Shown in pieces: positions 59,001 through 64,000 of a stretch of 64,000 nt of DNA. Position 1 is the stretch's first letter. Every line of letters starts with the position of its first letter. Below the pieces are notes generated by a model. The model saw only the letters and a list, made by a program, of their open reading frames with translations. It ran no database searches and had not been told where the DNA came from. The stretch lies in the NCBI GenBank assembly GCA_945288535.1, contig CALYQQ010000005.1, positions 62,001 through 126,000 on the forward strand. Reading direction: 5' to 3'. The translations under genes and the position numbers were made by a program. The stretch is from an uncultured Enterobacterales bacterium. Its GTDB lineage: Bacteria; Pseudomonadota; Gammaproteobacteria; Enterobacterales; CALYQQ01.

Positions 59001-59079
59001 AAATTTCCCCCTTGTTTTTTTATAGCTTAGTTTTCGTTCATGTTGAGGGATCAGTTAATTCTATATTTTTCTTATTGGC

Positions 59080-61293
59080 TTATTTTTTGTCATCACAATC
59101 ATTAGATAACGGTTCCCTTAACAAATAAATAGTGGCTAATGGCGGCACAGTGACATCAATTGACCATTTATATTCGTGACTGCCAATATTCTGGCTGATA
59201 ACAAAACCAAGATTGCCAACGTTGCTGCCTTGATAATAGTTTGAATCTGTATTCATAATTTCTCGGTATTCACCTTTTTGACGAATACCAATTCGATAGT
59301 GATAGTGAACAATTGGCGTAAAATTACTTATCACAATAAGTTCATTGCCAAAGCTATCTCGACGTGCAAAGACAAAAATAGAATTATTAACATCATCAAC
59401 AACCAACCATTCAAAACCCTCTGGGTTATAATCTAACTGATATAAGGATGCGATTGATTGGTAACAGTGATTTAAATCTTTTACTAACTTTTGTATTCCT
59501 TGATGCCAGCCACCATGGTTGTCGTCAAGCAAATACCAATCTAGACTATTAGCAAAATTCCATTCTCTTCCTTGTGCAAATTCATTTCCCATAAACAGTA
59601 ATTTTTTACCAGGAAATGCCCACATATAGCCATAATAAGCACGTAAATTCGCAAATTTTTGCCAACTATCACCGGGCATTTTGTCAATTAATGAACGTTT
59701 TTCGTGGACAACTTCGTCGTGAGATAATGGAAGAATAAAGTTTTCGCTGTATGCATAGAGCATGCCAAAGGTCAGCAAATTATGATGATATTTACGTTCA
59801 ATAGGATCAAGTGACATATATTTTAAGGTGTCATTCATCCAGCCCATATTCCATTTATAATGAAAACCTAATCCGTTATTTTCTGGTGGTAAAGTCACGC
59901 CAGCGTAATTCGTTGCTTCTTCTGCGATAGTAATTGCACCAGGTCGTACATTACCTATAATTTGATTTATCTCTTGCAAAAAGGCAATAGCTTCGAGATT
60001 TTCAGTACCACCAAGATGATTAGCAACCCATTCACCTTCTTTACGATTATGATTACGGTAAATCATTGAAGAAACAGCATCAACTCGCAAACCATCAATA
60101 TCAAACCGTTCAAGCCAATAAAGTGCATTACCTGTAAGATAATTAAGTACTTCATATCGGCCATAATTATAAATTAATGTACTCCAACCAGGATGGTAGC
60201 CTTCTTTTGGATCGGCATATTCATAAAGAGGGGTTCCGTCAAATTGCACTAAACCATATGAATCCTTTGGGAAATGGCCTGGAACCCAATCAAGAATGAC
60301 ATTAAGGCCAGCTTTATGTGCACTTTTAATAAAATAAATAAAGTCTTCTGGTGAGCCATAGCGGCTGGTCGGGGCATACAACCCTAAAGGTTGGTACCCC
60401 CAAGAGCCATCAAAAGGATGTTCGGTTATGGGCATTAATTCTATATGCGTAAAGCCCATCTCTTTAACATATGGAATTAACTGTTCAGTAAGCTCACGAT
60501 AACTTAACCAACTATTGTTCTCACTATGCCGTCGCCATGAACCCAAATGTACTTCATAAATGCTAATTGGTGCATTAAACCCATTTGCTTTACGTCTGGC
60601 TAAAGACATTTTCTTTTTGGTCGGTAATTGGCTAATATAAGATGCGGTATTAGGCCGTAATTCTGTTGATAATGCGTAAGGATCACTTTTTAAACAGAGA
60701 TTACCATTTGCATCAATTAATTCATATTTGTAGTATTGGCCAAACTGTAGTCTAGGTATAAATAATTCCCAAAAACCACTTTCCTGACGTCTACTCATCA
60801 TATGACGTCGACCGTCCCAGTCATTAAATTCACCAACTACGGAAACGCGTTTAGCATTAGGTGCCCACAGGGTAAATGCAATACCACGGATATGATTTAG
60901 TTCTATTTGATGTGCACCTAAACGTTCATATGGGCGTAAATGCTTACCCTCTGCAAGTAACCAACCATCTAACTCTGAAAGTAACGCACCAAATGCGTAA
61001 GGATCCTCTATACGTGTCGTTTTATCTCCCCAATTAACGTCAAGTAAATAATCAAACCGTTTTTTCCTACGGGAGATCAACCCGGCAAAAAAACCTCGTG
61101 AATCAATCTGTTGTAATTTAGCTACAACGCATTGATTACTCTGATTAATTACAGATACGGTTATTGCATTTGGCAAAAACACTCTGACTTCAAGTCCCGC
61201 TAGCGTGTTATGCATGCCAAGAACAGCAAAAGGATCATCATGATGACCTGTAATGATTTGTTCAATAATTGTTTGTTCTGGTAGCATTAACAT
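59080..61293 (-). CDS. glgB: 1,4-alpha-glucan branching enzyme
   Basis: A 737-residue GH13 branching enzyme, first gene of the glgBXCAP operon. Two N-terminal immunoglobulin-like (CBM48) domains precede the barrel; [27 protein letters not shown] (nucleophile Asp), [12 protein letters not shown] (acid Glu) and [16 protein letters not shown] are the catalytic regions. Length agrees with E. coli GlgB (728). The operon order is the usual enterobacterial one, and all five enzymes for storage and breakdown of glycogen are encoded. Confidence 0.97.
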   Translation of the reverse strand: MLMLPEQTIIEQIITGHHDDPFAVLGMHNTLAGLEVRVFLPNAITVSVINQSNQCVVAKLQQIDSRGFFAGLISRRKKRFDYLLDVNWGDKTTRIEDPYAFGALLSELDGWLLAEGKHLRPYERLGAHQIELNHIRGIAFTLWAPNAKRVSVVGEFNDWDGRRHMMSRRQESGFWELFIPRLQFGQYYKYELIDANGNLCLKSDPYALSTELRPNTASYISQLPTKKKMSLARRKANGFNAPISIYEVHLGSWRRHSENNSWLSYRELTEQLIPYVKEMGFTHIELMPITEHPFDGSWGYQPLGLYAPTSRYGSPEDFIYFIKSAHKAGLNVILDWVPGHFPKDSYGLVQFDGTPLYEYADPKEGYHPGWSTLIYNYGRYEVLNYLTGNALYWLERFDIDGLRVDAVSSMIYRNHNRKEGEWVANHLGGTENLEAIAFLQEINQIIGNVRPGAITIAEEATNYAGVTLPPENNGLGFHYKWNMGWMNDTLKYMSLDPIERKYHHNLLTFGMLYAYSENFILPLSHDEVVHEKRSLIDKMPGDSWQKFANLRAYYGYMWAFPGKKLLFMGNEFAQGREWNFANSLDWYLLDDNHGGWHQGIQKLVKDLNHCYQSIASLYQLDYNPEGFEWLVVDDVNNSIFVFARRDSFGNELIVISNFTPIVHYHYRIGIRQKGEYREIMNTDSNYYQGSNVGNLGFVISQNIGSHEYKWSIDVTVPPLATIYLLREPLSNDCDDKK

Positions 61294-62149
61294 TACTATT
61301 GTCCTTTTAGGTATAAAATGGCAATTGAATTAAAAATGACAACGAGTTTTACAAAACTACAACAAAAATAGACAAACCATTATGCAATCAAAATAAAAGA
61401 ATTTATTCCTCCACATCCTGATATAAATAACCAATTTTCATGATGTTATGACATAACTTAAATTATTACTAACGTTCTTCTTTTGTATCGTATGTAGCAA
61501 AAATCTATAGCATTATAATATCTTTCATTTACACTATAATTTATGATACAGTTCAAATTTTACAGTGAATCAACCTAAGAAGATCAACTTTCCAGCATAA
61601 ATAGCAATAATTATTGCTATTGTTTCGCCTTATTCTGCTATAGATAGCAACAGATAAATACGCATCTATTTTACCTAAGTTATAGGTTTAATTTTCTATT
61701 TTGTTTTTTAAAATAAAAAAAAACAATATCAATTATATAGCGTAGAGTTTCTTTATTTATAATAAATACTACATTAGGATAATAAAGTATCTATCTGTAA
61801 ATTTTTATCACAAATAATTAACTATGGCATATTTAGTTAAGTATGTTTTAATAATGGCTTGAATACGCTATAACATTAAAGAAATATGAGCAATTACGTG
61901 TATTATGATTATATTACAGATGAACAAACATATAATTGCATGCTATAAAAGCAAAATAACCATCAAAAAATGTTGTGACAAAAATAGTCATAATATAAGT
62001 AGCGATTTTCTTTTTTTAAGAAAACGCGCATTGATGTGTGTATAGTGTGAGTTGACTGGGTAATTTAAGTTAATAAAGTTATTTTATCAATGTATACTGG
62101 TTGTTGAGAAACTGGATGGCACGGAATAGCCATAAGTAGGAGTACTAGT
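61294..62149. other. Divergent intergenic region, 856 bp
   Basis: This AT-rich region between glgB and ydiK should hold the glg promoter. A perfect 20-bp palindrome ATAGCAATAATTATTGCTAT lies at 61601-61620, a candidate regulator site or hairpin. No gene was seen before the small ORF at 62150. Confidence 0.5.
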
Positions 62150-62176
62150 ATGTTATTAACTAAATACTATTATTAA
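62150..62176 (+). CDS. Possible 8-codon leader peptide upstream of ydiK
   Basis: ATG at 62150 starts an ORF reading MLLTKYYY before TAA. It has a strong ribosome binding site, TAGGAG, 7 nt upstream, unusual in this AT-rich noncoding stretch, and three consecutive Tyr codons. It lies 181 bp before ydiK. It could be a regulatory leader peptide, or the site could be chance. Nothing else supports translation. Confidence 0.25.
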   Translation: MLLTKYYY

Positions 62177-62357
62177 TATTTAGCGTTGATACTATTACTA
62201 TAAAAGATTAGTCTATATAGTTTAACAATAACGCATAATTTATTTATAAAAAATAAAAAAATCGCCACTTATTTGTATAAGCCTACCATTTTAAACAAAC
62301 TTTAATTATTTTCATTAAATTTGTATATAACCAATTGAATTAAAATGAGAAAACAAG

Positions 62358-63425
62358 ATGAATGCTAATGGTAAATCCTTTGATTTGAGTAGAATTATTG
62401 TCGCTATACTATTTATTTCTTTACTTAGTTTTGCTTGCTTTCAAATTGTTTATCCATTTATTCTAAGTTTTGCATGGGCGGGAATGGTCACCATTGCTTG
62501 CTGGCCTTTAATGTTGAAAATACAAAAAAAATTATGGAATAAACGCATATTAGCCGTTATTGCTGTAACTACATTATTAATTTTAGTATTTGTTATTCCT
62601 ATCGGTTTTCTTATTAATAGTATTCTCGATAATAGTACAAAAATCATTGCCTGGGCATCGGATCCCGGTCATTTGACATTTCCTAAATCGAACTGGCTTT
62701 CGCGACTCCCAGTGGTAGGAACACATCTAACTAATGTTTGGGATAATATGATAGCAGATGGTGGAAAAACACTGATAGCTAAAATCCAACCTTATGCCGG
62801 TAAAACAGCATCTTGGTTTTTATCCCAAATTGTCAATGTTGGCTATTTTTTATTGCATAGTTCATTAATGGTATTTTTTAGCGCTTTGTTATTTTATCAC
62901 GGTGAAACTGTAGCTAAAAATATCAATAATTTTGCTCATAGAGTATCGCCCACTAAAGGCTATTTTATTACTCATTTGGCAACACAAGCTATACGTGCTG
63001 TTGCATTAGGTATTGTATTAACGGCCTTATTTCAAGCATTATTAGGAGGTGTTAGTATGAGTATTGCAGGCATAAAATTTACCACTTTTTTGACGATCCT
63101 TATATTTATTAGTTGTCTTGCTCAACTTGGCCCACTCCCTATATTATTACCTTGTATATTTTGGTTGTTTTTTTGGCAAGAAAACACATTATGGGGTATT
63201 TTTCTTGTTGTCATGAGCTGTATAACCGCAACAATGGATACAATTATTAGACCTGCATTAATTAAAATGGGTGCTGATTTACCCTTTCTCTTAATATTAT
63301 GCGGTGTTATCGGCGGAATGCTATCTTTTGGTCTGATTGGTTTATTTATCGGTCCGGTTGTATTGGCAGTTGCTTACCAAATTATTGCGGCCTGGATCGA
63401 ACCTTCCGAAGATTTCACTTTATAA
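62358..63425 (+). CDS. ydiK: AI-2E family transporter YdiK
   Basis: A 355-residue inner-membrane protein with about seven or eight transmembrane segments, of the AI-2E transporter family (formerly UPF0118). The N-terminus (YPFILSFAWAGMVTIACWP, VFVIPIGFLINSI) closely parallels E. coli YdiK (QPFILGFAWAGTVVIATWP, VFIIPIALLVNSI). The C-terminal FGLIGLFIGPVVLAVAYQI is the family signature. Relatives export small molecules or ions; the substrate of YdiK is not known. It stands alone. Confidence 0.88.
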   Translation: MNANGKSFDLSRIIVAILFISLLSFACFQIVYPFILSFAWAGMVTIACWPLMLKIQKKLWNKRILAVIAVTTLLILVFVIPIGFLINSILDNSTKIIAWASDPGHLTFPKSNWLSRLPVVGTHLTNVWDNMIADGGKTLIAKIQPYAGKTASWFLSQIVNVGYFLLHSSLMVFFSALLFYHGETVAKNINNFAHRVSPTKGYFITHLATQAIRAVALGIVLTALFQALLGGVSMSIAGIKFTTFLTILIFISCLAQLGPLPILLPCIFWLFFWQENTLWGIFLVVMSCITATMDTIIRPALIKMGADLPFLLILCGVIGGMLSFGLIGLFIGPVVLAVAYQIIAAWIEPSEDFTL

Positions 63426-63502
63426 TCATATATGGGGTCTAACATACTAATTAATGATGTATAAAGGCGACATAAGATAGGATTCATAATCTACAATATT
63501 GC

Positions 63503-63531
63503 ATAATACTCTTCTTATAAAAGAGTATTAT
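63503..63531. terminator. Hairpin downstream of ydiK
   Basis: ATAATACTCTT (63503-63513) pairs perfectly with AAGAGTATTAT (63521-63531) around a 7-nt loop, 78 nt after the ydiK stop. Only TT follows the stem before GG, so the U-run is weak. Confidence 0.45.
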
Positions 63532-63691
63532 TGGCGTATATACAAAAATAATTTCACTTTTAGCTAATTATCAAATTAAACCTAATTATCTCAATCAAAC
63601 CTTGTTATTTATATTAGCAAATAGAATTTGTCATATTGAATAAAAATAATATAAATATTGTTTACAGGTCAGCAATATTTTAGCCAACACA

Positions 63692-63714
63692 TAAGCATGT
63701 TGTATTAGAATAAT
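63692..63714 (+). other. Ter-like replication fork arrest site (plus orientation)
   Basis: TAAGCATGTTGTATTAGAATAAT shares GCATGTTGTATTAGAA with the site next to tus and has the same orientation, so it would be a second, outer barrier to forks arriving from the left. The assignment depends on the motif alone. Confidence 0.58.
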
Positions 63715-64000
63715 ATTACTGTTTTTTTTAGCACTATTTAATAATATTTACCTATAACGTACAAATAATTATCTTGTTTTTAATAATTACGTTATAACTT
63801 AATTAAAAATAGTAGTATTTATAGTAAATATAACTTACTTCATCATTATGACTAAATACATCTATTCTTTACTATATATTTTATTTTTATTAAATCTAAT
63901 AATAGTGTTTGTACTGTAATTGAAGTTAATGATTTAGTTTAATTATTACATGATTTTTAAAAAATATTTAATTTAAAAGTAAAAAAAAATTAAATTATTT

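Larger units (their letters stand above)
63426..64000. other. Right-end intergenic region, 575 bp
   Basis: After ydiK this holds a hairpin at 63503 and a Ter-like site at 63692, listed separately. The rest is extremely AT-rich; no gene starts before the window ends. Confidence 0.5.

Noticed and set aside
1-64000. CRISPR arrays, tRNA or rRNA genes, intact insertion sequences or prophage
   Set aside because: None was found on reading both strands: no regularly spaced repeats, no cloverleaf sequences, no transposase or phage structural genes.

Overview
The window is an AT-rich stretch of a gammaproteobacterial chromosome, most likely a low-GC member of the Enterobacterales. The evidence is a Tus protein, an almost canonical dif site, enterobacterial terminus genes (icd, ynjE-, ynfB-, ynfD- and ydiK-like), a glgBXCAP operon and a Salmonella-style anaerobic cobalamin operon. 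The species cannot be fixed from the sequence. The window covers the replication terminus: dif is at 2839-2866, tus at 13966-14877, and four Ter-like sites share the core ATGTTGTATTAG. Two are on the minus strand at 1.1 and 2.4 kb; two are on the plus strand at 15.0 and 63.7 kb. That arrangement would trap forks between about 2.4 and 15 kb, with dif just inside the trap.

Layout. 1-1014 is the 3' part of icd. 1015-3957 is gene-free and holds dif, two Ter-like sites and a decayed UvrA/ABC-ATPase fragment. 3958-12949 is a tightly packed 12-gene lipid cluster, the most unusual part of the window. It encodes a GNAT protein resembling bacterial ceramide synthases, a serine-palmitoyltransferase-like alpha-oxoamine synthase, a dolichol-kinase/CTP-transferase-like membrane protein, a histidine phosphatase, an NAD-dependent reductase (CerR-like), an ICMT-type methyltransferase, an acyl carrier protein, a ketosynthase, a Cys-less short ketosynthase partner, two small hotdog proteins and a PlsC-type acyltransferase. 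My reading is a ceramide-type lipid pathway with its own type II acyl-chain machinery. After it come a broken virB9 and a broken SDR gene, then tus.

15.3-20.1 kb holds sulfur- and metal-related genes: a three-domain rhodanese lipoprotein (YnjE), a YeeE/YedE transporter, a Tat-exported transglutaminase-like protein, and MerT-like and MerP-like proteins. 20.2-24.3 kb is a LacI-controlled sugar operon (regulator, PfkB kinase, GatC-type EIIC without IIA/IIB, pentose-phosphate epimerase) with a perfect 18-bp operator.

24.7-44.2 kb is dominated by cobalamin synthesis: btuR-cobD-yaiI and, divergently, cobT, then cobC, cobS, cobU, cbiP, L, K, J, H, G, F, T, E, D, C, B and A (listed left to right; transcribed cbiA to cobC) behind a cobalamin riboswitch. 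The cobalt transporter genes cbiMNQO are absent. An arginase-family gene with different codon use lies between cobT and cobC.

44.9-51.3 kb holds scattered genes: a DUF1161 protein, kdsD, an ABC exporter, ynfB and yjgR. 51.6-61.3 kb is the glycogen operon glgBXCAP. The right end holds a possible 8-codon leader ORF, ydiK and a Ter-like site. No tRNA, rRNA, CRISPR array or intact insertion sequence was seen.
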